Source: Candidatus Limivivens merdigallinarum | GTDB lineage: Bacteria; Bacillota; Clostridia; Lachnospirales; Lachnospiraceae | Reading direction: 5' to 3' | Assembly: GCA_018713105.1 (NCBI GenBank) | Contig: DVFT01000188.1 | Location: forward strand, 1 to 33,615 | Length of the DNA: 33,615 nt | In this document: positions 25,821 through 33,294 of the stretch, in pieces | Numbering within the stretch: the first letter of the stretch is position 1 | How the letters are laid out: every line of letters starts with the position of its first letter | Translations under genes and position numbers: made by a program | Notes under the pieces: generated by a model | What the model saw: the letters and a program-made list of their open reading frames with translations, nothing else | The model's database searches: none | Told to the model about the DNA's origin: nothing

Positions 25821-26540
25821 ATGCTGTGCATTGCAATCTGCGACGACGAACCCGCTGCCGTATCGGAACACAAAAATATAACGTCTGACTGCCTGAAGTC
25901 CTTAAGCGCCGCTGGGGAGATCACGGTCTATCAGCGAAGTGACAATCTCCTCTATGACATCACAGAGGACGGCTTCTTCTATGATCTCCTCCTGCTGGAT
26001 ATCGAAATGCCCAAGGTTTCCGGCATGGAGCTTGCCAAAAAGATCCGGCTCTATCTCCCCAATGTCAGGATCATTTTCATCACCTCACACATCGAGTATG
26101 CCATCGACGCCTTTGAGCTCTCCATTTTCCGCTACGTTCCGAAAAATGAGCTCGCCAGCCGCCTCCCTGCTGCCATCCTCGATGCCGTCCGCCTCATCAC
26201 CCTGGAGGAAGGGAAAACTTACACCATAAAGACCAACAGCCGGATGGAGCGCATTCCCATACGTGACATCCTCTATATCGAAAGAGACGGGAAAAATGCC
26301 CTCATTGTCACCGCTAAAGGAAGCTCCAAAGTGCGGAAATCCCTGCAGCAGGTATATGAAGAGCTGGATTCCCCGGAATTTTTGTATCTGGACCGGGGCT
26401 GCATTGCCAATCTCATCCATATCATGCAGGTCAGGGAGGGAATGGCAGTCCTTCAGGACGGACACACCCTTCCCATCAGCCGCTCCCACCTTTCGGAGGT
26501 GAAGGAGGAAATCAATCGTTATTGGGGGGATCACATATGA
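25821..26540 (+). CDS. LytTR-family response regulator (AgrA/VirR-like)
   Basis: A 239-residue regulator. The receiver domain (1-120) has the acidic pair in AICDDEP, the phosphorylatable D60 in LLLLDIEMPKVSG, and the T and K positions in IIFITSH and FRYVPKNEL. The Lys position reads VPKN, close to the usual KP. The LytTR DNA-binding domain (about 135-236) includes IPIRDILYIERDGKNALI and LPISRSHLSEVKEEI. The ATG at 25821 follows GAGGG. It overlaps the histidine kinase gene by four bases. Targets are usually pairs of 9-bp direct repeats; none could be assigned here. Confidence 0.93.
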   Translation: MLCIAICDDEPAAVSEHKNITSDCLKSLSAAGEITVYQRSDNLLYDITEDGFFYDLLLLDIEMPKVSGMELAKKIRLYLPNVRIIFITSHIEYAIDAFELSIFRYVPKNELASRLPAAILDAVRLITLEEGKTYTIKTNSRMERIPIRDILYIERDGKNALIVTAKGSSKVRKSLQQVYEELDSPEFLYLDRGCIANLIHIMQVREGMAVLQDGHTLPISRSHLSEVKEEINRYWGDHI

Positions 26541-27988
26541 GTTCTGTGTTTTTTCTGATTTCCGATCTCCTGCTTGCTGCCGTGAGATCCTGGGTGGGAC
26601 TCGCGCTCATTCACTGGCTGCTGATGCCGAAATCTTCCGTTGGGGATGCCCCGAACCCGGATTTTTCCCCGAAAGAATCCTCCTTTACCGAAAGCCCTTC
26701 CGCTCCCCCGGCAAGATCTCTTGGCGGCAGCTCTCTGCGGCGGCTTCTTACAAGTTTCTCGCAGAAGCTTCCTGCAGGCATCTCTCCGCGGCGGCTCCTT
26801 GCTGGAATCATGGGGAGCGCTTTGCTGGCTGTGATTACTATGGTTTGTGGGCTTGAGGATGTGTATCGGTTCCTGCCGGAGGCTTTGTATCTTGCGCTGT
26901 GCAGCAGACCTCCCCGGGACAGAGAGTTTCGGATCTCTCTCTTTGTCAGCATCTTTTTTGAGATTGCCGCAGGGCTGTGGCTGTTTCTGGTGACTGCGTG
27001 GCTTGGCGTCCTGTTTCATGACAGGGAGTTTCCTGACCGTACCTCTCCCTGCTCCCTCGCCGCGGTATGGCTGATCTGCCTTCTTTTGGCAGCTTTGGGC
27101 GTACTGCTCCTTTTAAAACCTGATTGGTTAAAAAAGAACAGCCGCAGTCTTCTCACCCCGCTCATGGTGATCGGGCTGGGAGCCGTCGTCACCCTGGGCA
27201 GCCAGACGAAGCTTGCCGTCCCGGATGACCTTTTGTCCTCCTGGACCATCTTAGCGGTCCTGCTCATGCTGGCTGTGATCCTCTTCCGCACCAACCGCCA
27301 GTATGAGACGGAAAAGGAGCTTTCAGAGCTCAAATCTGCCCAGGCAGAGCTCCTCCAGGCGAATTACACAGCCTTAAACCAGGCTTATTCCGCCAATGCC
27401 CGTCTGTTCCACGACCTGCACACTCACATCGGCGTCCTGAAAAATCTCCTGGATCATCAGAACTATCAGGAAGCGTCCGATTATCTGGCGGAGCTTGGCG
27501 AACCGATTCAGAGGCTTACCCATACCCGCTATACCGGCGACGAGACCATTGATTATCTGATCAGCAGCAAAGCCGCCCAGGCAGAGCAGGAAGAGACCGC
27601 CTTCACCGTCAACGTGGAATACCCTCCCAACGCCGGAATCCGAAGCGCAGATCTTAGCGCCATTCTCGGAAACCTCCTGGACAATGCCCTGGAGGCTTCC
27701 GCCCAGGTGGAGGATCCCCACAACAGGCAGATCCACCTGACCATCCGCAGGATCAATCAAATGCTGGTCATCAAAGTGGAAAATTATTTTGAAAACGCAC
27801 TCAATCTGGGGCAGGGGCACCCAAACACCACCAAGGCTGACAGTAGCCTCCACGGCTTTGGTCTGAAAAGCGCCAAAACCGCTGCGGAAAAATACGACGG
27901 GACCCTGCGGACAACCGTTGAGGGAAATCACTTCAAAGCCGTGGCGACCTTGTCCTTTTCGCCCATCAAACCCCCTCTACAGCCGTAG
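26537..27988 (+). CDS. GHKL-domain sensor histidine kinase (AgrC-like)
   Basis: A 483-residue membrane kinase. About six hydrophobic segments occupy residues 1-252, interrupted by a Pro/Ser/Arg-rich loop at about 36-85. A coiled coil (YETEKELSELKSAQAEL) leads to the dimerisation helix with the phospho-His H292 in ARLFHDLHTHIGVLKN. The ATPase domain has the N box LGNLLDNALEAS (N379, N383) and the G box HGFGLKSA (440-443). This is the AgrC-type class that usually senses peptides, but no peptide gene is nearby. It overlaps the regulator by ATGA, and its end overlaps the convergent Lrp gene by 12 bp. Confidence 0.93.
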   Translation: MSSVFFLISDLLLAAVRSWVGLALIHWLLMPKSSVGDAPNPDFSPKESSFTESPSAPPARSLGGSSLRRLLTSFSQKLPAGISPRRLLAGIMGSALLAVITMVCGLEDVYRFLPEALYLALCSRPPRDREFRISLFVSIFFEIAAGLWLFLVTAWLGVLFHDREFPDRTSPCSLAAVWLICLLLAALGVLLLLKPDWLKKNSRSLLTPLMVIGLGAVVTLGSQTKLAVPDDLLSSWTILAVLLMLAVILFRTNRQYETEKELSELKSAQAELLQANYTALNQAYSANARLFHDLHTHIGVLKNLLDHQNYQEASDYLAELGEPIQRLTHTRYTGDETIDYLISSKAAQAEQEETAFTVNVEYPPNAGIRSADLSAILGNLLDNALEASAQVEDPHNRQIHLTIRRINQMLVIKVENYFENALNLGQGHPNTTKADSSLHGFGLKSAKTAAEKYDGTLRTTVEGNHFKAVATLSFSPIKPPLQP

Positions 27989-28435
27989 TCCTTTGATATC
28001 CTTGATTCTGGACAGGATCAGATTGCAGCTGCATTCCACCACACCGGGTAGCTTGTCCATCGTCTGGCAGATCAGCTCCTCCATCTCTTCGTTGGAGGAG
28101 GCGACTGCGTGCACATGGAGTCTGCTTTTCCCGGTCACCCGATAGATCTGGGTGATGGTATCCTTCTGCCTTAAGATCTCTGTCACCTCCGGCAAGGCAT
28201 CCGGCGCAGTCTCGATTTCAAAATAACAGGAGACCGCGCCGCTGATCTTCTGGGGATTGATAATCGTCGTATATTCTTCTATAATCCCTCTCTTCTCCAG
28301 CGCCTGCACCCGCATCTTTACCGCCACCCGCGAGATTCCAATCTTCTGCCCGATCTCCGAATAGGACATCCTGGCATTCTGAATCAAAAGCTGGACGATC
28401 TTCTGATCCAGCTCATCCAAGCCATCCAAAAACAT
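27977..28435 (-). CDS. Lrp/AsnC-family transcriptional regulator
   Basis: A 152-residue protein. The N-terminal winged helix (LDELDQKIVQLLIQNARMSYSE then IGQKIGISRVAVKMRVQALEKRGII) is followed by a RAM/AsnC ligand domain (VTEILRQKDTITQIYRVTGKSRLHVHAVASSNEEMEEL). Such proteins bind amino acids and form octamers. The start follows GAGAAGGA. Its own promoter (28503-28532) is back to back with that of the MATE gene, so control of the transporter is plausible but unproven. Confidence 0.93.
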   Translation of the reverse strand: MFLDGLDELDQKIVQLLIQNARMSYSEIGQKIGISRVAVKMRVQALEKRGIIEEYTTIINPQKISGAVSCYFEIETAPDALPEVTEILRQKDTITQIYRVTGKSRLHVHAVASSNEEMEELICQTMDKLPGVVECSCNLILSRIKDIKGLRL

Positions 28436-28502
28436 CTATCCTTCTCTCCTTTCCGCTGTTCTTCTGCTGCTGCCTTAAAAATACTGTATTGATTCTCTGG
28501 TC

Positions 28503-28532
28503 ATTATAACTTTAGAGGATTGAGGGCGTCAA
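28503..28532 (-). promoter_or_regulatory. Promoter of the Lrp/AsnC gene
   Basis: On the minus strand TTGACG (28532-28527), an 18-bp spacer and TATAAT (28508-28503). Its -35 box is 12 bp from the -35 box of the divergent MATE promoter. Confidence 0.65.
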
Positions 28533-28544
28533 GAGAAATACAAC

Positions 28545-28573
28545 TTGACATCCCGTTTGAGTCCATCTATAAT
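28545..28573 (+). promoter_or_regulatory. Strong promoter of the MATE transporter gene with possible operator
   Basis: TTGACA (28545-28550), a 17-bp spacer and TATAAT (28568-28573), a consensus sigma-A promoter. From 28570 an imperfect palindrome ATAATT...AATTAT spans the start region and may bind a repressor. Confidence 0.8.
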
Positions 28574-28625
28574 TGATTACGAATGTTAATTATATTATTA
28601 CAAATAGAAAGTTGTGGATGGACAA

Positions 28626-29960
28626 ATGGGAAATGAACTGACTCAGGGACCGGTAATGAAAACCATGCTGCGGTTTGCCGTTCCCATGATCCTGGGGGAT
28701 CTTCTGCAGCAATGCTACAATATTGCGGATACACTGATTGTTGGGCGTTTTCTGGGTGCGGATGCCTTGGCTTCCGTAGGGTCAGCGTTTTCGCTGATGA
28801 CGTTTCTGACCTCGATCCTTCTGGGGCTTTCCATGGGGAGCGGTACCGTCTTTTCCATCCGGTACGGGCAAAAGGATACCCAGGGGCTGAAGGAAGGGAT
28901 TCTTGCCTCCTTTACGCTCCTGGGTATCGTCGCCGTCTTTCTGAATCTCATTGTTTTTGCCGGAATTGACTGGATCATCTGGGTGCTCCGCACGCCGGAG
29001 GATCTGGTGGAACTGATGCGGGAATATCTGATTGTGATCTTTGCAGGGATCATCGGAATTTTTCTCTACAACTTTTTCGCCTCCCTGCTCCGTTCCCTTG
29101 GAAATTCCATCGTTCCTTTGGTATTTCTCGCCGTCTCTGCCTGCTTAAACATTGTGCTGGATCTCTACTTTGTGGCAAGCTTAGACCGCGGTGTAGCGGG
29201 AGCCGCGGAAGCCACCGTCATTTCCCAATACGTCTCAGGGATCGGGATTGCCATCTATACTAAAATCAAATTCCCGGATCTTTTGCGGTTTGGAACATCG
29301 GTGCGTCTCCGGATGGACCGCATCCGGGAGATCACCAGCTTTTCCGCTTTGACCTGCCTCCAGCAGTCCATCATGAACTTAGGGATCCTGGCAGTGCAGG
29401 GCTTGGTGAACAGCTTTGGAACCACCGTCATGGCTGCGTTTGCCGCAGCAGTGAAGATCGATGCCTTCGCTTACCTGCCGGTGCAGGATTTCGGGAACGC
29501 CTTTTCCATCTTTACCGCGCAGAATTTCGGAGCCGGAAAGACCGACCGGATCAAAAAAGGAATCCGCGTTGCCTTCCTGGTCTCCCTGGTGTTCGGCGTC
29601 ATCAGCTCCCTGGCAGTTTTCTTCCTTGCAAAACCTTTGATGATGCTTTTCATCGATGCATCGGAGTCCGCCGTCATCGCGGAAGGCGTCCGCTATCTCC
29701 AGATTGAAGGTTCCTTCTATTATCTGATCGGATTTTTGTTCCTGCTCTACGGCTTATACCGGGCGCTTGGAAAGCCCGGGATGTCCGTAGTGCTCACCAT
29801 CGTCTCCCTTGGGCTTCGGGTGCTCCTGGCATATACCTTCTCAGCCATCCCTGCCTTGGGCGTAGTGGGAATCTGGTGGTCCATCCCCATCGGCTGGGTG
29901 CTGGCGGATGCGCTGGGAATCGGATATTATCTGGCAAAACGGAAAACACTGTGTCCGTAA
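28626..29960 (+). CDS. MATE-family efflux transporter
   Basis: A cation-coupled multidrug/toxin exporter of the MATE family, with twelve predicted membrane spans in two similar halves. Typical features are MKTMLRFAVPMILGDLLQQCYNIADTLIVGRF split over the first span, LLGLSMGSGTVFSIRYGQ, and, in the second half, FAAAVKIDAFAYLPVQDFGNAFSIFTAQNFGAGK. The length is 444 from ATG 28626; a GTG at 28614 would add four residues and has a comparably weak ribosome site, so the start is not settled. It has a consensus promoter and is divergent from an Lrp-type regulator. The substrate is unknown. Confidence 0.93.
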   Translation: MGNELTQGPVMKTMLRFAVPMILGDLLQQCYNIADTLIVGRFLGADALASVGSAFSLMTFLTSILLGLSMGSGTVFSIRYGQKDTQGLKEGILASFTLLGIVAVFLNLIVFAGIDWIIWVLRTPEDLVELMREYLIVIFAGIIGIFLYNFFASLLRSLGNSIVPLVFLAVSACLNIVLDLYFVASLDRGVAGAAEATVISQYVSGIGIAIYTKIKFPDLLRFGTSVRLRMDRIREITSFSALTCLQQSIMNLGILAVQGLVNSFGTTVMAAFAAAVKIDAFAYLPVQDFGNAFSIFTAQNFGAGKTDRIKKGIRVAFLVSLVFGVISSLAVFFLAKPLMMLFIDASESAVIAEGVRYLQIEGSFYYLIGFLFLLYGLYRALGKPGMSVVLTIVSLGLRVLLAYTFSAIPALGVVGIWWSIPIGWVLADALGIGYYLAKRKTLCP

Positions 29961-29970
29961 AGCTTTGCGC

Positions 29971-30414
29971 TTAATATTTTTTCATCAGTCTTCGGAAGAT
30001 CACATCTCCGATACACAGCTGAAACACGAAATAAATCCCCAGAATCACCACAAACAGATTCCAGTTTTCCACAAACCCCAACTGTCCAAGCACACAGATT
30101 GCCACCATCAGGACGCTGATGCCGCAAATTCCAACACAATAGGCATAGCGTCCTGCCCGGTCCCGGACTTTTTCCTTCAACTCATCATGAAGCTCGATCC
30201 GCTCGTACTCCAGCTTTTCTCTCAGACGGTCCTTGTTCTTCGGATGCGACCAGTAAAGATATTTTCCGGTCAGCATCAGTCCACAGCCGATCATTCCCCC
30301 TGCCAATCCGATCATCATGGCTTCCAGCCTGGTATCAAACAGCACCGCCGCCACAAGAGCAATCAGACCGATGGACAATTCGGTAATTCCTATGATCAGA
30401 TTATTTTTCTTCAT
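29971..30414 (-). CDS. Small four-helix membrane protein paired with an XRE regulator
   Basis: The start is ATG 30414 behind GGGAGG. The 147-residue protein has two membrane spans near the N-terminus (about 6-24 and 30-50), a charged cytoplasmic segment (HPKNKDRLREKLEYERIELH), and two more spans near the end. I do not recognise the family by name. Many Firmicutes carry such a membrane protein directly after, and overlapping, a short XRE repressor. Here the overlap with the regulator gene is 14 bp, so the pair is translationally coupled. A sensory or modulating partner of the regulator is a reasonable guess. Confidence 0.75.
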   Translation of the reverse strand: MKKNNLIIGITELSIGLIALVAAVLFDTRLEAMMIGLAGGMIGCGLMLTGKYLYWSHPKNKDRLREKLEYERIELHDELKEKVRDRAGRYAYCVGICGISVLMVAICVLGQLGFVENWNLFVVILGIYFVFQLCIGDVIFRRLMKKY

Positions 30415-30616
30415 CCTGCTTCCTCCCTTCATAGATGAAAATCTCTTCAATTCTTTTCCCAAAGAAATCCGCAATGGCGAACGCCAGCTCCAGCGAGGGA
30501 TTGTACTTTCCGTTCTCAATGGAGCTGACCGTCTGCCTGGAAACTCGAAGTGCTTTTGCAAGCTCTTCCTGGTTCAGTCCCATATCTCTCCTCAATTCTT
30601 CCACTTTGTTTTTCAA
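30401..30616 (-). CDS. XRE-family transcriptional regulator with TTG start
   Basis: A 71-residue Cro/cI-type protein that is little more than an HTH domain: VEELRRDMGLNQEELAKALR then VSRQTVSSIENGKYNPSLEL. The best start is TTG at 30616-30614, six bases after AAAGGAGG; the longer frame would put the ribosome site inside the coding region. The promoter (TTGACA, 17 bp, TATATT) lies at 30655-30683. Two near-identical 18-bp elements flank it, one over the -35 and one between -10 and the ribosome site. This is the arrangement expected for autorepression. Confidence 0.88.
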   Translation of the reverse strand: MKNKVEELRRDMGLNQEELAKALRVSRQTVSSIENGKYNPSLELAFAIADFFGKRIEEIFIYEGRKQDEEK

Positions 30617-30631
30617 CTGGCGCCTCCTTTT

Positions 30632-30695
30632 TGTCAAGTTTCCTTTACATCTTCAATATATCAGATCCCACTCGGGATGTCAAGTTTCTTTTACA
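30632..30695 (-). promoter_or_regulatory. Promoter of the XRE/membrane-protein pair with two operator-like repeats
   Basis: The minus strand has TTGACA (30683-30678), a 17-bp spacer and TATATT (30660-30655). TGTAAAAGAAACTTGACA (30695-30678) contains the -35. TGTAAAGGAAACTTGACA (30649-30632) lies at the transcript start; it differs in one base. Each is an imperfect palindrome (TGTAAAG/CTTGACA), and their centres are 46 bp apart. Confidence 0.75.
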
Positions 30696-30776
30696 TCATA
30701 ATCGAATCATATCACCGTCCAGCCCTCAGACCCATTGGCTCTGCCGACTTCACGGCTGCCTTCCGGGCGTATCGCG

Positions 30777-30810
30777 CAAAAAAGCCTCCTACCGGATTGG
30801 TAAAAGGCTT
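30777..30810 (-). terminator. Intrinsic terminator downstream of the SRP RNA gene
   Basis: On the minus strand AAGCC...GGCTT with an inner TACC/GGTA stem is followed by TTTTTT. It lies about 30 nt after the SRP RNA 3' end. Confidence 0.85.
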
Positions 30811-30837
30811 CTGTATACTTATCTTATATTTATTTTA

Positions 30838-31112
30838 ATCCGCGCGCCGCCCTTCGAACATTCACCATAGGCGTTACTCTTACAGTTAACTCAGCCCAGG
30901 CGCCCTTACGGCACACAGAAGGTTCTGCTTAGTGCTGCTACATTCCTGTCCTGACACGGTTCACAGATTCCTGTTGCGTAAGACCCAGGCGTCAACGCCA
31001 CTTATAAAAGGCAGCCCTACAATGAGAAATCCTCGGTTTGGCATGACCCCTGCTGTAGCGGATTGCAGGTACAGGGCACCGCTATCTCCCCGGCTGCGCG
31101 GAAGCTTTATAA
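30838..31112 (-). ncRNA. ffs: Signal recognition particle RNA, large bacterial type
   Basis: The SRP RNA scaffold binds Ffh for co-translational membrane targeting. The conserved Ffh-binding hairpin is seen on the minus strand as GTCAGG, ACA, the tetraloop GGAA (30946-30943), TGT and AGCAGCA. The 5' region has the Alu-domain text CTGTACCTGCAATCCGCTAC. CCGCGC near the 5' end pairs with GCGCGG at the 3' end. The length of about 275 nt is the long form of Firmicutes with an Alu domain. Promoter (31130-31158) and terminator (30777-30810) fit. The ends are estimated within a few bases. Confidence 0.93.
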
Positions 31113-31129
31113 CAAAATTACACTTGAAT

Positions 31130-31158
31130 ACTATAACCTGAAATTGGGGTTTTGTCAA
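31130..31158 (-). promoter_or_regulatory. Promoter of the SRP RNA gene
   Basis: On the minus strand TTGACA (31158-31153), a 17-bp spacer and TATAGT (31135-31130). The predicted transcript start is near 31122. Confidence 0.8.
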
Positions 31159-31228
31159 CCGCCAAAGTGTGCTAAAATAAGACCTTGACTGAAGGCAATA
31201 TTTATTCTATACGAAAGGACTTCTGATT

Positions 31229-32713
31229 ATGCCAGTTTTTGATTTCAAAAATACGCCTGACAAGCCTCAGGTTCCCCAGTGCACCTATACCGTGTTCTAT
31301 TCGGATCATTCCGAGACCTCTGCCGAGTCTCCCATCCTGGTCTTAGACAATTCCTTAGGACAGCTCAAACACCATACCAGCGGCGTCTTTACCAATCCTG
31401 CGGTACAGACTTCTTTTGAATTTAAAGGAGAGACCGGCACGGTTCAGGCAGATATCCTGAAAATCGACGCCCGGTTTGTCAGCCTCTTGAAATGGCTGGG
31501 CGAGAACCACATCACCGTCCGTCTCTCCGGTGCGGACCGTGACGAAGGATATGCCGTCTACAAGATCCGTGAGATCGCCTTTGGCGGAGGATCTAAGCTT
31601 TCCGCCGAGGACGGGTTCCTGCAGTTTATGATCGAACGTCTCCTCTCAAGCGATGCGCCGCCTGAGGAAATCCCGGAAGAAGAGGAGGAGGAAACCGGAG
31701 ACAGCATGAAGCTGACCAGTATCCAGAGCATTACGGACTTCATCACCTGTGCAGGACGTACCCTCCCAGACAATATCCGTCTCTGGGCGAGAAGGAATCT
31801 GGCGGTTGCCCGCTCCAACGAGGTATCTGCGGAGGAACGCCGCCATGCCCAGAGGGCGCTTTCCATTATGATGAATATCCATTGGAAGAGCAATTATTTC
31901 CAGCCCATCGATCCCGACGAGGCGAGGAGGATTCTGGATGAGGAGCTCTACGGGATGGAACAGGTAAAGCAGCGGATCATAGAGACTATCATCCAGATCA
32001 ACCGCACCCATACCCTGCCAGCCTACGGTCTGCTTCTGATCGGACCTGCCGGCACCGGAAAATCACAGATCGCCTATGCGGTGGCACGCATCCTGAAGCT
32101 TCCCTGGACGACGCTGGATATGAGCTCCATCAACGATCCGGAGCAGCTGACCGGAAGTTCCAGGATCTATGCCAACGCAAAGCCCGGAATCATCATGGAT
32201 GCCTTTTCCATGGCTGGGGAATCCAATCTGGTCTTCATCATCAACGAGCTGGACAAAGCAGCTTCCGGAAAAGGAAACGGCAATCCCGCCGACGTCCTTT
32301 TGACCCTGCTGGACAACTTAGGCTTCACAGACAACTATATCGAGTGTATGATCCCCACGGTGGGCGTCTATCCCATCGCCACAGCCAACGACAAAACTCA
32401 GATCAGCGCGCCTTTGATGTCCCGTTTCGCAGTGATCGAGCTTCAGGACTATACCCCTGAGGAAAAGAAAGTGATCTTCTCCCAATACGCTCTTCCAAAG
32501 GTTCTGAGAAGGATCGGCATGAAGGATTATGAGTGCGTGCTCACTGACGAAGGGCTTGACACCGTCATCGACCTCCATAAAAATACCAGCGGCATCCGTG
32601 ATTTGGAGCAGGCTGCGGAACATCTGGCAGCCAACGCCTTGTATCAGATCGAGGTCAACCATGTGGACTCCGTATGCTTTGATGGGGAGATGGTGCGGGA
32701 GCTGCTGCTTTGA
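31229..32713 (+). CDS. Lon-like AAA+ ATPase without a protease domain
   Basis: A 494-residue cytoplasmic ATPase. The first 160 residues form an unfamiliar beta-rich domain ending in an acidic stretch (PPEEIPEEEEEETGD). The AAA+ module resembles that of Lon: DEELYGMEQVKQRIIETI before Walker A GPAGTGKS (272-279), then LTGSSRIY, Walker B VFIINELDK (335-343), sensor 1 IATAND (383-388), the arginine finger R399 in LMSRF and sensor 2 R457 in SGIRDLE. The usual Asp of Walker B is N339. No Ser-Lys protease domain follows. It probably acts as an unfoldase or remodelling factor. The ribosome site is AAAGGA. A likely promoter has TAAAAT at 31173-31178. Confidence 0.82.
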   Translation: MPVFDFKNTPDKPQVPQCTYTVFYSDHSETSAESPILVLDNSLGQLKHHTSGVFTNPAVQTSFEFKGETGTVQADILKIDARFVSLLKWLGENHITVRLSGADRDEGYAVYKIREIAFGGGSKLSAEDGFLQFMIERLLSSDAPPEEIPEEEEEETGDSMKLTSIQSITDFITCAGRTLPDNIRLWARRNLAVARSNEVSAEERRHAQRALSIMMNIHWKSNYFQPIDPDEARRILDEELYGMEQVKQRIIETIIQINRTHTLPAYGLLLIGPAGTGKSQIAYAVARILKLPWTTLDMSSINDPEQLTGSSRIYANAKPGIIMDAFSMAGESNLVFIINELDKAASGKGNGNPADVLLTLLDNLGFTDNYIECMIPTVGVYPIATANDKTQISAPLMSRFAVIELQDYTPEEKKVIFSQYALPKVLRRIGMKDYECVLTDEGLDTVIDLHKNTSGIRDLEQAAEHLAANALYQIEVNHVDSVCFDGEMVRELLL

Positions 32714-32803
32714 TTTTCTTCTAAAAGCATAGATTCCAGCACAGCGTCCGATAAAGAACTGCACCAATCATGTACCAATTATGTCAAATGTTTTTCGAAT
32801 ATG

Positions 32804-32853
32804 CAGGTCAAACAACGTAGGCGCAGCAGGTTACGCTGAGACTTTTTGACCTG
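32804..32853. repeat. 9-bp inverted repeat with inner hairpin
   Basis: CAGGTCAAA (32804-32812) pairs with TTTGACCTG (32845-32853). CAGC (32824-32827) pairs with GCTG (32835-32838) inside. A structured RNA element or a remnant of a dispersed repeat is possible. Confidence 0.55.
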
Positions 32854-32940
32854 TGCAATTGGAAAACAGGCAAGTGATAGGTGCAGTTATTTTGTGACGA
32901 TGTACTGGTGCCATGTGGTGCTGGAATGTTGCTGTCGAAA

Positions 32941-33008
32941 TCTCTCTGGTACCGGAATCTTTCTGGTGCCGGGATCTTTTTGGTGCCTGGATCTTTCTGG
33001 TGCCGGGT
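32941..33008. repeat. Four tandem copies of a 17-bp repeat
   Basis: Units start at 32941, 32958, 32975 and 32992. The consensus is TCTTTCTGGTGCCGGGA; the first copy differs in four bases and the others in one to three. Seventeen is not a multiple of three, which argues against a coding role. Confidence 0.88.
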
Positions 33009-33221
33009 TCTGAGGGTTTATGGTAAGGATGAGGAATCGTTGGACAGGCATTGGAGACGGTGGGGTTATGACGGCGAGTTCACTCCTTTTTTTGAAATGA
33101 TGCGATGTGAAATGAGATGAGAGGTATTTTTTAGAAGCTATTGTGAAAAATGGTTGAAACAGGGAAGATTCTATGTAATTATATAAATGTGGATGTACCG
33201 TTTAAATTGAAAAATTTATTC

Positions 33222-33253
33222 TTGACAGAAGTTTACTCCTAGAGGGGTATAAC
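33222..33253 (+). promoter_or_regulatory. Possible promoter with 20-bp spacer before the 53-bp array
   Basis: TTGACA (33222-33227) and TATAAC (33248-33253) are 20 bp apart. Long spacers with a dyad such as CTCCTAGAGG are typical of MerR-controlled promoters. No MerR gene is in view. Confidence 0.3.
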
Positions 33254-33294
33254 TTGCTGACGGTGGCACTGTTGATTTCAGGAAATACTTGATC

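Larger units (their letters stand above)
32714..33240. other. Intergenic stretch without a supported gene
   Basis: No credible ribosome site and start were found on either strand. An open plus frame at 32881-33120 (79 codons) crosses the 17-bp tandem repeats and is not protein-like. The stretch holds a 9-bp inverted repeat and the 17-bp repeats listed separately. Confidence 0.5.

Noticed and set aside
30617..30637. Longer XRE protein starting at 30637
   Set aside because: This would place the AAAGGAGG ribosome site inside the coding region, encoding KRRR. The TTG at 30616 is correctly spaced.
31185..31213. TTGACT-17-TATACG as promoter of the Lon-like ATPase gene
   Set aside because: Its transcript start would fall after the ribosome binding site at 31214-31219. 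The upstream TAAAAT at 31173-31178 is a better -10.
32881..33120. 79-codon gene on the plus strand
   Set aside because: It crosses 17-bp tandem repeats that change frame with each unit, has no ribosome site and gives no sensible protein.
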